Positions 34,090-41,906 of a DNA stretch of 64,000 nt are shown here, piece after piece (within the stretch, counting starts at the first letter, position 1; each line of letters starts with the position of its first letter). Both the position numbers and the translations under genes were made by a program. The stretch covers positions 124,001 through 188,000 of the forward strand of contig JACKLD010000014.1 in assembly GCA_024236095.1 (NCBI GenBank), written 5' to 3'. The notes beneath the pieces are model-generated. The model did not search any database. It worked only from the letters and a program-made list of their open reading frames with translations, and had not been told where the DNA came from. Source of the stretch: Pseudomonadaceae bacterium. Its GTDB lineage: Bacteria; Pseudomonadota; Alphaproteobacteria; UBA2136; UBA6156.

Positions 34090-34118
34090 CTTGTACCCCT
34101 GTCTTGTATACATGTCAA
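34090..34118 (-). promoter_or_regulatory. Leaderless promoter of the 32-residue microprotein
   Basis: Reading on the minus strand: TTGACA (34118-34113), 17 bases with GTATAC (34111-34106), TACAAG (34095-34090), six bases, ATG (34083-34081). Confidence 0.65.
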
Positions 34119-34173
34119 CGCCCTTTGCAAACAAGGGCTACCAAACCCCCCAAGAACCTGCTAAAAGCCGTGC

Positions 34174-36000
34174 ATGACCGCGCGCAAACTCTCTCATATC
34201 CGCAATTTCAGCATCATTGCCCACATCGATCACGGCAAGTCCACGCTGGCCGACCGCCTGTTGGATGTCACCGGCGCGGTCGACAAACGCACCGCCACCA
34301 GCCAGATGATGGATACCATGGAGCTGGAGCGCGAGCGTGGCATCACCATCAAGGCCAATGCCACCCGCATGAGTTACACGGCGAAAGACGGCCAAACCTA
34401 TCAGATGAATTTCATCGATACCCCCGGCCACGTCGACTTTGCCTACGAAGTCTCGCGCAGCCTGCAAGCCTGCGAAGGCGCCCTGCTGGTGGTGGACGCC
34501 ACCCAAGGGGTCGAGGCGCAAACCCTTGCCAATGTATATACCGCGATAGACTTGAACCTCGAAGTGGTGCCGGTGCTTAACAAGATTGACCTTCCCAGCG
34601 CCGAGCCCGACAAGGTCAAGGCACAAATCGAGGACATGATCGGCATCGAGGCCCAAAACGCGGTGGTGTGCAGTGCCAAAACCGGTATGGGCGTGCCGGA
34701 CATTCTGGAGGACATTGTTGCCAAAATCCCCCCGCCGGAAGGCGACCCTGAAGCCCCCGCCAAAGCCCTGCTGGTGGATGCATGGTACGATAACTACCTT
34801 GGTGTGGTGGTGCTGTTGCGGGTTATCGACGGCAGCATCAAAAAGGGCAGCAAGGTGCGTTTCATGGCCACCAACCGCCAATACCAGATCGACCGCGTCG
34901 GCATCCTTCATCCGCAGGAGGCCGGCCGCTTCCGTGCGGTGGACGTGCTCAACGCTGGCGAGGTCGGGGTGCTCACCGCCGCCATCAAAGAGGTGGGCGA
35001 TGCGCAGGTGGGTGATACCATCGCCGACGCCACCGCCGCCGCCCAAGGCAAAATCACCCCCCTGCCCGGCTTCAAGCAGGCCATGCCGATGGTCTTTTGT
35101 GGCCTTTACCCCACCGAGGGTGATGATTACGAAAAGATGAAAGAGGCCCTTGCCAAACTGCGGCTGAACGACACCTCCTTCACCTACATTCCCGAACATT
35201 CTCCTGCATTGGGCCACGGTTTTCGCTGCGGATTTTTGGGTTTGCTGCACATGGAGGTGATTCAGGAGCGGCTGGAGCGTGAACATAACCTCGACCTTGT
35301 CACCACCGCGCCCAACGTGGTTTATCAGGTGGAAAAAACCACCGGCGAAACGATCGATGTGGAAAGCCCGGCCGATCTGCCGGAATCCACCCAAATCCGC
35401 CATATTCTGGAGCCGATGATCAAGGGTACGGTAATGGTTCCCGACGAATATCTCGGCAGCGTGATGACCCTCTGCCAGGAAAAACGCGGCCAACAGCTGG
35501 AGCTCAACTATTACGGCAGCCGCGTGATGGTCACCTACCGTCTGCCGCTCAACGAGGTGGTGTTGGACTTCTATGACAAGCTCAAATCCGCCACGCGGGG
35601 CTACGCCAGCTTCGATTACCAGCCCGACGGCTTCGACCCCGGCGACCTCGTGCGGGTGGATATCCTCATCAATGGCGAGCCGGTAGACGCCTTTGCCATG
35701 ATGGTGCACCGCAGCTTTGCCGAAACCCGTGGCCGTGCACTCATTTCAAAGCTGAAGGAACTGATTCCCCGGCAACTCTTCGATGTCGCCCTGCAAGCCG
35801 CCATCGGCGCCAAGGTCATCGCGCGGGAAAACGTGAAGGCCATGCGCAAGGACGTAACAGCCAAATGCTACGGCGGCGATATCACCCGCAAACGCAAACT
35901 ATTGGAAAAGCAGAAAGAGGGTAAAAAACGCCTCAAATCCATCGGCCGCGTGGATATCCCGCAGGAAGCGTTTTTGGCTGCGCTCAAGCTGGGAGAATAA
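34174..36000 (+). CDS. lepA: Elongation factor 4 (LepA)
   Basis: A ribosome-associated GTPase that back-translocates or helps assemble ribosomes. Seen: G1 AHIDHGKSTLADRLL (about residue 15), switch regions ERERGITIKANA and DTPGHVDFAYEVSRSL, G4 NKIDLP, domain II, EF-G-like domains (HMEVIQERLEREHNLDL) and the LepA-specific C-terminal domain with AKCYGGDITRKRKLLEKQKEGKKRLKSIGRVDIPQEAFLA. 608 residues, complete. TAAAAG lies six bases before the ATG, so the mRNA is probably leaderless; the -35 is weak. Confidence 0.98.
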   Translation: MTARKLSHIRNFSIIAHIDHGKSTLADRLLDVTGAVDKRTATSQMMDTMELERERGITIKANATRMSYTAKDGQTYQMNFIDTPGHVDFAYEVSRSLQACEGALLVVDATQGVEAQTLANVYTAIDLNLEVVPVLNKIDLPSAEPDKVKAQIEDMIGIEAQNAVVCSAKTGMGVPDILEDIVAKIPPPEGDPEAPAKALLVDAWYDNYLGVVVLLRVIDGSIKKGSKVRFMATNRQYQIDRVGILHPQEAGRFRAVDVLNAGEVGVLTAAIKEVGDAQVGDTIADATAAAQGKITPLPGFKQAMPMVFCGLYPTEGDDYEKMKEALAKLRLNDTSFTYIPEHSPALGHGFRCGFLGLLHMEVIQERLEREHNLDLVTTAPNVVYQVEKTTGETIDVESPADLPESTQIRHILEPMIKGTVMVPDEYLGSVMTLCQEKRGQQLELNYYGSRVMVTYRLPLNEVVLDFYDKLKSATRGYASFDYQPDGFDPGDLVRVDILINGEPVDAFAMMVHRSFAETRGRALISKLKELIPRQLFDVALQAAIGAKVIARENVKAMRKDVTAKCYGGDITRKRKLLEKQKEGKKRLKSIGRVDIPQEAFLAALKLGE

Positions 36001-36042
36001 TCTCCGCTTGCGTCCCAAGCGGAATCGCTTCAGTATACATCT

Positions 36043-36681
36043 ATGAAAACCCGTGCCACCACCGCCCTTGCCGCCGCAGCGTTGCTGTGGCCTGCCGCCC
36101 CCCAACCGTCCCGTGCCGCCCTGCCGCCCATCGCGTTGGAGGAGGTGAGCCCCCTCTGGGAGGATGAAAAGACCTGTGAGTTCACCTCGCAACAACTCGG
36201 GCAGATGAACCGGCTTCTTGCCCTTACCCAAGAGGTTGGCCGCATTTATACGGAAACCCACGGCATGGCAGATTACTGGGAGATACAAGGCCCGGTCTTT
36301 GCCCGTTTGGTGAGGGAGGCCGCATCACGGGGTTATTATGTCAACGAGCTCCGCGAGACGCTGGTCACCCTGAACCATGCCATTCTCAACGGACAACCGT
36401 TTGCCGAACCCGGTCAAAAATGGGATGCCGTCAGCTACCAGCTTTTGGCGGCCAGCTCGGCTTATCCCCGCGATGCCATTGCCTTGTTCGGCCATCTCCA
36501 ACACGGCGCCGTCACCATGTTGGCGCACCTGCGCACCAACCGCGACCTTGGCGCGCAGGAAAACGCATGGCTGCAAGAAGTCCGGAAGACGCTCTGGAAA
36601 GGCTACCTTGAGGTATCCGGTGAGATTACCGCCTCATGCCGCGCCCCTCTCCCTGTCACTGACTCTTTTTTGGGCAGGTAG
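36043..36681 (+). CDS. Exported hypothetical protein
   Basis: Not recognised. The signal peptide is MKTRATTALAAAALLWPAAPQPSRA; the mature ~185 residues are helical and contain only two cysteines (EKTCEFTS and TASCRAPL, one near each end), which may form a disulfide in the periplasm. No membrane segment after the signal. A GTATAC lies 10 bases before the ATG, with TTGCGT 17 bases further upstream of CAGTAT as a weak promoter. It follows lepA by 42 bases and precedes the antiporter by 39, so it may belong to a short unit. Confidence 0.7.
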   Translation: MKTRATTALAAAALLWPAAPQPSRAALPPIALEEVSPLWEDEKTCEFTSQQLGQMNRLLALTQEVGRIYTETHGMADYWEIQGPVFARLVREAASRGYYVNELRETLVTLNHAILNGQPFAEPGQKWDAVSYQLLAASSAYPRDAIALFGHLQHGAVTMLAHLRTNRDLGAQENAWLQEVRKTLWKGYLEVSGEITASCRAPLPVTDSFLGR

Positions 36682-36720
36682 TCTTTTCAATATATTGTAA
36701 CAGGCATAAACCGCGCTCCC

Positions 36721-38037
36721 ATGAGCTTCACATTTTCTCCGGCCTCCTTGGCCATTCTGGTCTTCGTCGCAACCTACGTGTTCCTGATCTGGGACAGGGT
36801 CAACCGCGCGGTCATCGCCATGCTGGCCGCAGGTCTGCTGGTACTGTTGGGCGTGATGCACCAAGAGGAAGCCTTCGCCGCGATTGACGGCAACACCATC
36901 GGGCTGCTGCTGGGGATGATGGTGATCGTCACCATTACCCGCAATACCGGCCTGTTTGAATACGTGGCGCTGTGGTGCGCCCAACGGGTCAAGGCCGACC
37001 CCAAAAACCTCTTTGTGGTGATGCTGGGGATGACCGCCGTCAGTTCGGCGCTGCTGGATAACGTCACCACCGTGCTGCTCACCACGCCGGTGATCCTCTC
37101 GCTCACCCGCCAACTCAAGGTCAACCCGATGCCCTACCTTATCGGTAGCATTCTGGCCTCCAACATCGGCGGTACCGCCACCCTCATCGGCGATCCGCCG
37201 AACATCATGATCGGTTCCGCCGAAGGTCTCAGCTTCAATGACTTCATCATCCATCTTGCCCCGTTGGCGGTGGTGGTCTTCGCCGCCAGTCTTGCGCCGC
37301 TGATGTGGCTTTACCGCAGCGAATTCCATGCCACCGACGCCGATCGCGCCGCCGTGCTGAAAAACCGCCCCGCCGATGCCATCAAGAGCCCAAAGTTGCT
37401 GAAACATTGCCTGTTTGTCTTGGGCTTGGTGATGGCCGGCTTTGTGCTGCACGGCCCGTTGCACCTCGAGCCCGCCACGCTGGCCCTCACCGGTGCGGCC
37501 CTGCTGTTGCTGCTGGATAACCTCGACCACGACAGCGAAGCCCAACACCACCGCGTGCACCGTGCCATCGCCGAGGCCGAGTGGGTCACCCTCATCTTCT
37601 TCATGGGCCTGTTCGTGGTGGTGCACGGATTGGTGCATACCGGCATTATCGAGCAAGTTGCCAGCTGGCTGTTGGCCACCGTAGGGACCAACCCGCTGCA
37701 CATGGCCATGGGCCTGCTGTGGGGCAGCGCCATCCTTTCGGCCTTTGTCGACAACATTCCCTTTGTCGCCACCATGATTCCCCTGCTGCAAAACATGGTG
37801 CCCACCTTCGGCGGACGCGAAGCCGCCGAGCCGCTGTGGTGGGCCTTGGCGGCGGGTGCCTGTTTGGGTGGCAACGGCACGCTTATCGGCGCCAGCGCCA
37901 ATCTGGTGGTGGCGGGGTTGGCCGCCGGTGCCGGCATTGAAATCAAGTTCATGAAGTTCATCAAAGTGGCTTTCCCGCTGATGATCCTCAGCATCGTCAT
38001 CGCCACCGCCTACATCTGGCTGCGCTACTTCATGTAA
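36721..38037 (+). CDS. Na+/H+ antiporter or anion permease of the ArsB/NhaD (IT) superfamily
   Basis: A 438-residue inner-membrane transporter with about eleven hydrophobic segments. The two symmetrical signatures of the ion-transporter superfamily are visible: SSALLDNVTTVLLTTPVILSL and GGTATLIGDPPNIMIGSA in the first half, SAFVDNIPFVATMIPLL and CLGGNGTLIGASANLVVAGLA in the second. These D-N and N-x-T motifs are shared by NhaD, ArsB and the P protein. No arsenic genes are nearby, so sodium/proton exchange is the more likely job. A weak TTTTCA-17-TAAACC promoter lies eight bases before the ATG. It ends at a strong terminator. Confidence 0.88.
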   Translation: MSFTFSPASLAILVFVATYVFLIWDRVNRAVIAMLAAGLLVLLGVMHQEEAFAAIDGNTIGLLLGMMVIVTITRNTGLFEYVALWCAQRVKADPKNLFVVMLGMTAVSSALLDNVTTVLLTTPVILSLTRQLKVNPMPYLIGSILASNIGGTATLIGDPPNIMIGSAEGLSFNDFIIHLAPLAVVVFAASLAPLMWLYRSEFHATDADRAAVLKNRPADAIKSPKLLKHCLFVLGLVMAGFVLHGPLHLEPATLALTGAALLLLLDNLDHDSEAQHHRVHRAIAEAEWVTLIFFMGLFVVVHGLVHTGIIEQVASWLLATVGTNPLHMAMGLLWGSAILSAFVDNIPFVATMIPLLQNMVPTFGGREAAEPLWWALAAGACLGGNGTLIGASANLVVAGLAAGAGIEIKFMKFIKVAFPLMILSIVIATAYIWLRYFM

Positions 38038-38054
38038 ACCGAAGCCAGCCGACA

Positions 38055-38080
38055 GGCCCCTGCGGGGGCTTGTTGTTTTT
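38055..38080 (+). terminator. Rho-independent terminator after the antiporter gene
   Basis: GGCCCCTGCGGGGGC stem-loop followed by TTGTTGTTTTT. The T tract doubles as the -35 region (TTGTTG, 38070-38075) of the next gene. Confidence 0.75.
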
Positions 38081-38098
38081 ATGTATACATGTTAAACC
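38070..38098 (+). promoter_or_regulatory. Leaderless promoter of the first 74-residue gene
   Basis: TTGTTG (38070-38075), 17 bases with GTATAC (38083-38088), TAAACC (38093-38098), seven bases, ATG at 38106. Confidence 0.5.
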
Positions 38099-38105
38099 CC
38101 TCCTC

Positions 38106-38330
38106 ATGAAACATACTGTCCCCGCCCCCACCTTTGCCGAAACCCTCAAAACCCAAGGCGCCGCCACCGCATGGCAACAGGGTGTTACCACCGTGGCGCA
38201 AGCCCCCTCCAACCCCCGCGCCGCCGCGCGCGCGTTGCTGGGCAACGTCTTTGCCGCCCGTCTTGCCGGGCTCGACCAGCCGCGCCGCGATAACGTTGTG
38301 GCCCTTTCCTCCACCAAACAAGGCCGTTAA
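38106..38330 (+). CDS. Hypothetical protein, 74 residues (first of a tandem pair)
   Basis: Not recognised. Starts MKHTVPAPTFAETLKTQGAA and ends RRDNVVALSSTKQGR; predicted helical, Ala-rich, soluble. The next gene encodes a protein of the same length ending GGDNVVSLDAWRQAHSR, so the two share a DNVV(A/S)L tail and may be diverged duplicates. The promoter spacing supports this start. Only four bases separate it from the next gene, indicating one transcript that leads toward mnmG. Confidence 0.6.
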   Translation: MKHTVPAPTFAETLKTQGAATAWQQGVTTVAQAPSNPRAAARALLGNVFAARLAGLDQPRRDNVVALSSTKQGR

Positions 38331-38334
38331 AGCC

Positions 38335-38559
38335 ATGCCGACCTTGGACATCCCCCAAATGATGCGGTTCATTCAAGCCCATGGCACCGGTCGTGTAAAC
38401 AACCACATCCTGCTGGAACAAGACCCCGCCAAACGCCAACAGTTTCAAGCCGTTTATGCACTGGCCACCACCGCCCTTGCCCAACGTGCCGAACAAACCG
38501 GCAAAGGTGGCGACAACGTGGTGAGTCTTGATGCGTGGCGCCAAGCGCACTCTCGCTGA
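38335..38559 (+). CDS. Hypothetical protein, 74 residues (second of a tandem pair)
   Basis: Not recognised. MPTLDIPQMMRFIQAHGTGRV at the start, a helical middle (QQFQAVYALATTALAQRAEQ) and a C-terminal DNVVSL motif shared with the preceding protein. Soluble, slightly basic. No clear ribosome site in the four-base gap, so translation may be coupled to the upstream gene. It lies 40 bases before mnmG, which has a separate promoter. Confidence 0.6.
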   Translation: MPTLDIPQMMRFIQAHGTGRVNNHILLEQDPAKRQQFQAVYALATTALAQRAEQTGKGGDNVVSLDAWRQAHSR

Positions 38560-38562
38560 TTC

Positions 38563-38591
38563 TTGACACCCCCCGCGCCCGCGCCTATCTG
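38563..38591 (+). promoter_or_regulatory. Promoter of mnmG
   Basis: TTGACA (38563-38568), 17 bases, TATCTG (38586-38591), eight bases, ATG at 38600; a leader of about two bases is predicted. Confidence 0.65.
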
Positions 38592-38599
38592 TACAAAAC

Positions 38600-40474
38600 A
38601 TGAGCAGTACCAGCCCCCATTATGATGTCATCGTCGTTGGCGGCGGCCACGCCGGTGCCGAGGCTGCCGCCGCCGCCGCGCGCATGGGCGCCGCGACACT
38701 GCTTCTTACGGGAAATCTTGATACCATCGGCCAAATGTCCTGCAACCCGGCCATCGGTGGCCTCGCCAAGGGCCATTTGGTGAAGGAAATCGACGCATTG
38801 GACGGCCTGATGGGCCGCATCACCGACATCGCGGGCATCCAGTTCCGTATGCTCAACGCCTCCAAAGGCCCTGCCGTGCGCGGCCCGCGCGCGCAGGCCG
38901 ACAAACCCCGCTATCGCCAAGCCATGCAGGCCGAACTGTTTGCTACGGCAGGCCTTACCATCAAACAGGCCGAGGTGATCGACATCCAACCCGCCGAAGG
39001 ACAGCCCCTTACTGTCACCACCTCGGCAGGCTGGGCGTTCACTGCCGGCGCCGTGGTGCTCACCACCGGTACCTTCCTCAAGGGGCTTATCCACATTGGC
39101 GAAGCCAAAAGCCAGGGAGGCCGTTTGGGCGATGCCGCCAGCATCCCGCTGGCCGAACGCCTGTACGCTCTCGGCTTCCGCATGGGCCGCCTGAAAACCG
39201 GCACGCCGCCCCGTTTGGACGCCCGTACCATCCATTACACCCATCTGGAAGAGCAACCCGGCGATACCCCGCCCATTCCCTTCAGCTTCCTCAACACCCA
39301 CATCGGCCAGAGCCAACTGCCCTGCCATATCACCTACACCAACGAAGCCACCCACGCTGCCATCCGCGCCAACCTGCACCGTGCGCCCATGTATTCAGGA
39401 CAAATCGAGGGCACCGGCCCGCGCTATTGCCCCAGCATAGAAGACAAGGTGGTGCGCTTTGCCGCCAAGGAGGCCCACCAGATATTCCTCGAGCCCGAAG
39501 GCCGTAACAACGTGGAAGTCTATCCCAACGGCATTTCCACCAGCCTGCCGCTGGATGTGCAGCTGGCGATGCTTAAAACCATTCCCGGTTTGGAAAAAGC
39601 CGAGGTTTTGCGCCCCGGCTACGCGATTGAATACGATTACATCGACCCCACCGAACTGACCCATACGCTGGAAACCAAAAAAATCCCCGGTCTGTTTCTG
39701 GCAGGGCAGATCAACGGCACCACGGGATACGAAGAAGCCGCCGCCCAAGGCCTGATGGCGGGCCTCAACGCTGCGCTGAAAGTGGCAGGCCACAAGCCTT
39801 TCGTGCTGGACAGAAGCACTGCCTACATCGGCGTATTGATTGACGACCTTGTCACCAAAGGCACGTCGGAGCCCTACCGCATGTTCACCAGCCGTGCCGA
39901 ATACCGCTTGCTGCTGCGCGCCGACAACGCCGACTTGCGCCTCACCCCGCTGGGCCAAGGTATCGGCTGCATTGGTGCTACCCGCGCCGCCGCCTTTGCC
40001 CGCCGCCAGTCCGAGGTTTCCCATGCATTTGAATACGCCAAGAATACCAAGGTGCCTCCCACCTCGCCGCTGGGGCAGAAAGTGGCTGAGTTGGCCGGAA
40101 ACTACCGAGAAAATACGTCTCTTTTCAATGTATTAAAGCGCCCTCAAGTGTCGCTGGATATTGTCGGTGAGTACTTACCAGAAGTCTTGAGCCTCCCTGT
40201 CCATGCCCGCGAGCAGCTGGAAATCGAAGCCCAGTACGACGGTTACCTGCAACGCCAGCACGCCGACGCCGCCCGCTTGAAGGAGGAAGAGTCGCTGGAG
40301 ATTCCAACCAGCTTCAATTATGATGCCCTCGCCGGACTTTCTACCGAAGTCCGCCAAAAGCTCAAACACCATACTCCCAACAGTCTTGCCGCTGCCGGCC
40401 GCATCTCCGGCGTCACCCCTGCCGCCCTGCAAACCCTGTGGCTGCACCTGCGCAAGGGGGCTAACAGTGCCTAA
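38600..40474 (+). CDS. mnmG: tRNA uridine 5-carboxymethylaminomethyl modification enzyme MnmG
   Basis: The FAD-dependent partner of MnmE (GidA). Seen: FAD-binding DVIVVGGGHAGAEAAAAAARMGA at the N-terminus, SCNPAIGGLAKGHLVKEIDALDG, the second motif GLFLAGQINGTTGYEEAAAQGLMAG, and the C-terminal helical domain for MnmE and tRNA binding. 624 residues. The last codons (ANSA, stop) are written in GCTAACAGTGCCTAA, a 14-base match to the right end of the MITE at 33949, so the extreme C-terminus may derive from an element end. First gene of the mnmG-rsmG-parA-parB order, interrupted by two small frames. Confidence 0.98.
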   Translation: MSSTSPHYDVIVVGGGHAGAEAAAAAARMGAATLLLTGNLDTIGQMSCNPAIGGLAKGHLVKEIDALDGLMGRITDIAGIQFRMLNASKGPAVRGPRAQADKPRYRQAMQAELFATAGLTIKQAEVIDIQPAEGQPLTVTTSAGWAFTAGAVVLTTGTFLKGLIHIGEAKSQGGRLGDAASIPLAERLYALGFRMGRLKTGTPPRLDARTIHYTHLEEQPGDTPPIPFSFLNTHIGQSQLPCHITYTNEATHAAIRANLHRAPMYSGQIEGTGPRYCPSIEDKVVRFAAKEAHQIFLEPEGRNNVEVYPNGISTSLPLDVQLAMLKTIPGLEKAEVLRPGYAIEYDYIDPTELTHTLETKKIPGLFLAGQINGTTGYEEAAAQGLMAGLNAALKVAGHKPFVLDRSTAYIGVLIDDLVTKGTSEPYRMFTSRAEYRLLLRADNADLRLTPLGQGIGCIGATRAAAFARRQSEVSHAFEYAKNTKVPPTSPLGQKVAELAGNYRENTSLFNVLKRPQVSLDIVGEYLPEVLSLPVHAREQLEIEAQYDGYLQRQHADAARLKEEESLEIPTSFNYDALAGLSTEVRQKLKHHTPNSLAAAGRISGVTPAALQTLWLHLRKGANSA

Positions 40475-40559
40475 CACCATATCTACGATTTTTAGCCGCC
40501 CGGCTCTTTGCAAAATCAATATATAGTAGTGACGTAGGCTATTTTTCCATATCTGGCGG

Positions 40560-40588
40560 ATGACAACTTTCCCCGCAGTGGCTACAAA
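40560..40588 (+). promoter_or_regulatory. Leaderless promoter of a small gene after mnmG
   Basis: ATGACA (40560-40565), 17 bases, TACAAA (40583-40588), five bases, ATG at 40594. Confidence 0.5.
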
Positions 40589-40593
40589 ATCGT

Positions 40594-40878
40594 ATGAACG
40601 AGCCCAAGGCATCCATCGTCGACTTTGCCACCCGTCGACCTATGGTAAATGCTTGCGGCGTGCAGGCTGAATCTCCCAAGCAGCCGCAGCCTATCGGCTC
40701 CCTGCTACCGTTTGTTCCTCCCGATGCTCCCCGTTGGCGCTTCCGAACCGCACAACAATTTGAAAAAGAATTGGAAAAAGCCCTCAAAAATGCCTGCCGC
40801 GCCAAAACGGCCCTGGCCACGCTGGAAGGGACATCTTTGCGCAAGGCCCGCCAGGTGCTGGGCTTACACCCAATATAA
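40594..40878 (+). CDS. Hypothetical protein, 94 residues
   Basis: Not recognised. Starts MNEPKASIVDFATRRPMVNA, has a proline-rich middle and a C-terminal helix rich in Lys/Ala (QQFEKELEKALKNACRAKTALATLEG). Soluble, no signal. Support comes from codon use and the promoter placed at its start. It is an insertion in the otherwise conserved mnmG-rsmG order. Confidence 0.5.
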   Translation: MNEPKASIVDFATRRPMVNACGVQAESPKQPQPIGSLLPFVPPDAPRWRFRTAQQFEKELEKALKNACRAKTALATLEGTSLRKARQVLGLHPI

Positions 40879-40894
40879 ATGGGGCCTTCCCGCC

Positions 40895-41059
40895 ATGTTG
40901 ACCCGTAATCCGGACACCCGGCACTACGAACTGCACGTTTTGCGCCTCAAACCCACGGCCGCCCGCCTCTCCGGTCTGGGCAACACGTCTCACGAGGTGA
41001 TTCTTCCTTTCGACTGGCTGCCGGAAGGCGCGGACGACATGTCGTCCCAACCCCGCTGA
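40895..41059 (+). CDS. Small open frame, 54 residues
   Basis: MLTRNPDTRHYELHVLRLKP and on to GADDMSSQPR; a plausible small alpha/beta protein, unrecognised. It begins 16 bases after the preceding small gene with no strong ribosome site. Codon use is coding-like, but this is weak support at such a length. It could instead be the tail of an older, now split gene. Confidence 0.35.
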   Translation: MLTRNPDTRHYELHVLRLKPTAARLSGLGNTSHEVILPFDWLPEGADDMSSQPR

Positions 41060-41229
41060 AATTATGGCAATAGACCAAGAGTCTTCTTAAAAAACAAAGA
41101 AAAAGCACACATAAAAAACGTAAGTAAGCCCTTGCAAGTATACTATAACAGCCCCTCATTTAACATAATTTATTAAATTTATCACCTCCTGCTGGTCAAT
41201 GTGCCATCTCTGTGGCACACCCATGGGGA

Positions 41230-41853
41230 ATGAAAGACCTCCTTGCCCCATTGGGTCTCACCCCAACCCCCCACCAGCTGACCCGGTTGGAAGGTTATGC
41301 CGCGCTGCTGCGCCAATGGAATGCCCGCATCAACCTCGTGGCTGAATCCACCCTTGCCGAACTGGAGCGCCGCCATATTCTCGATTGCGCCCAACTGGCC
41401 CCCCACTTGCCGGCAGATTCCTGCCGTGTGCTGGATGTCGGCGCCGGCGCCGGCTTGCCGGGTCTGGTGCTGGCCATCCTGGCCCCCCAACACCAGTACA
41501 CCTTGGCCGAAAAAGTCTCCAAAAAAGCTGCCTTTCTTCATACGGCTGCCCAAGAGCTTGGCCTCGCCAACGTCATTGTCCATGCGGGCCGCGTGGAATC
41601 GCTGGTTCCACGGAAATACGACATCATCACCTGTCGTGCATGGGCCTCTTTGGCGGACATTGTTACGCTTACGACCCCTCTTCTTGCGGCCAACGGGACA
41701 TGGTGCCTGCTTAAAGGAGAGGCATACCAAGCAGAATTAGAGGGTTGTCCGTCTGCACAACAGATGACAATCGAGACCCATCGGAGTATAACCAATCCTG
41801 CGGCGGTGGTCATGCGTTTGACCCCGGTTCCACGGGAAACGGATACAATCTGA
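41230..41853 (+). CDS. rsmG: 16S rRNA (guanine-527-N7)-methyltransferase RsmG
   Basis: Methylates G527 of 16S rRNA (loss gives low-level streptomycin resistance). The SAM site is VLDVGAGAGLPGLVLAI (about residue 68); LLRQWNARINLVAE and RRHILDCAQL precede it as in other members, and ITCRAWASLADIVTLTTPLL follows. 207 residues. The ATG at 41230 fits the family length; a GTG at 41212 is also open. Upstream there is a 110-base AT-rich stretch with GTATAC (41138-41143) and TATAAC, a likely promoter. It precedes parA by 53 bases. Confidence 0.95.
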   Translation: MKDLLAPLGLTPTPHQLTRLEGYAALLRQWNARINLVAESTLAELERRHILDCAQLAPHLPADSCRVLDVGAGAGLPGLVLAILAPQHQYTLAEKVSKKAAFLHTAAQELGLANVIVHAGRVESLVPRKYDIITCRAWASLADIVTLTTPLLAANGTWCLLKGEAYQAELEGCPSAQQMTIETHRSITNPAAVVMRLTPVPRETDTI

Positions 41854-41906
41854 ACCCTGTGCATACCCGCAGAAAACGGGACGTTTTTCAGGGGAGAAAA
41901 CACACA

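Noticed and set aside
41826..41841. GGTTCCACGGGAAACG near the rsmG end as a parS site
   Set aside because: Four mismatches to the consensus, so not distinguishable from chance despite its location beside parA.
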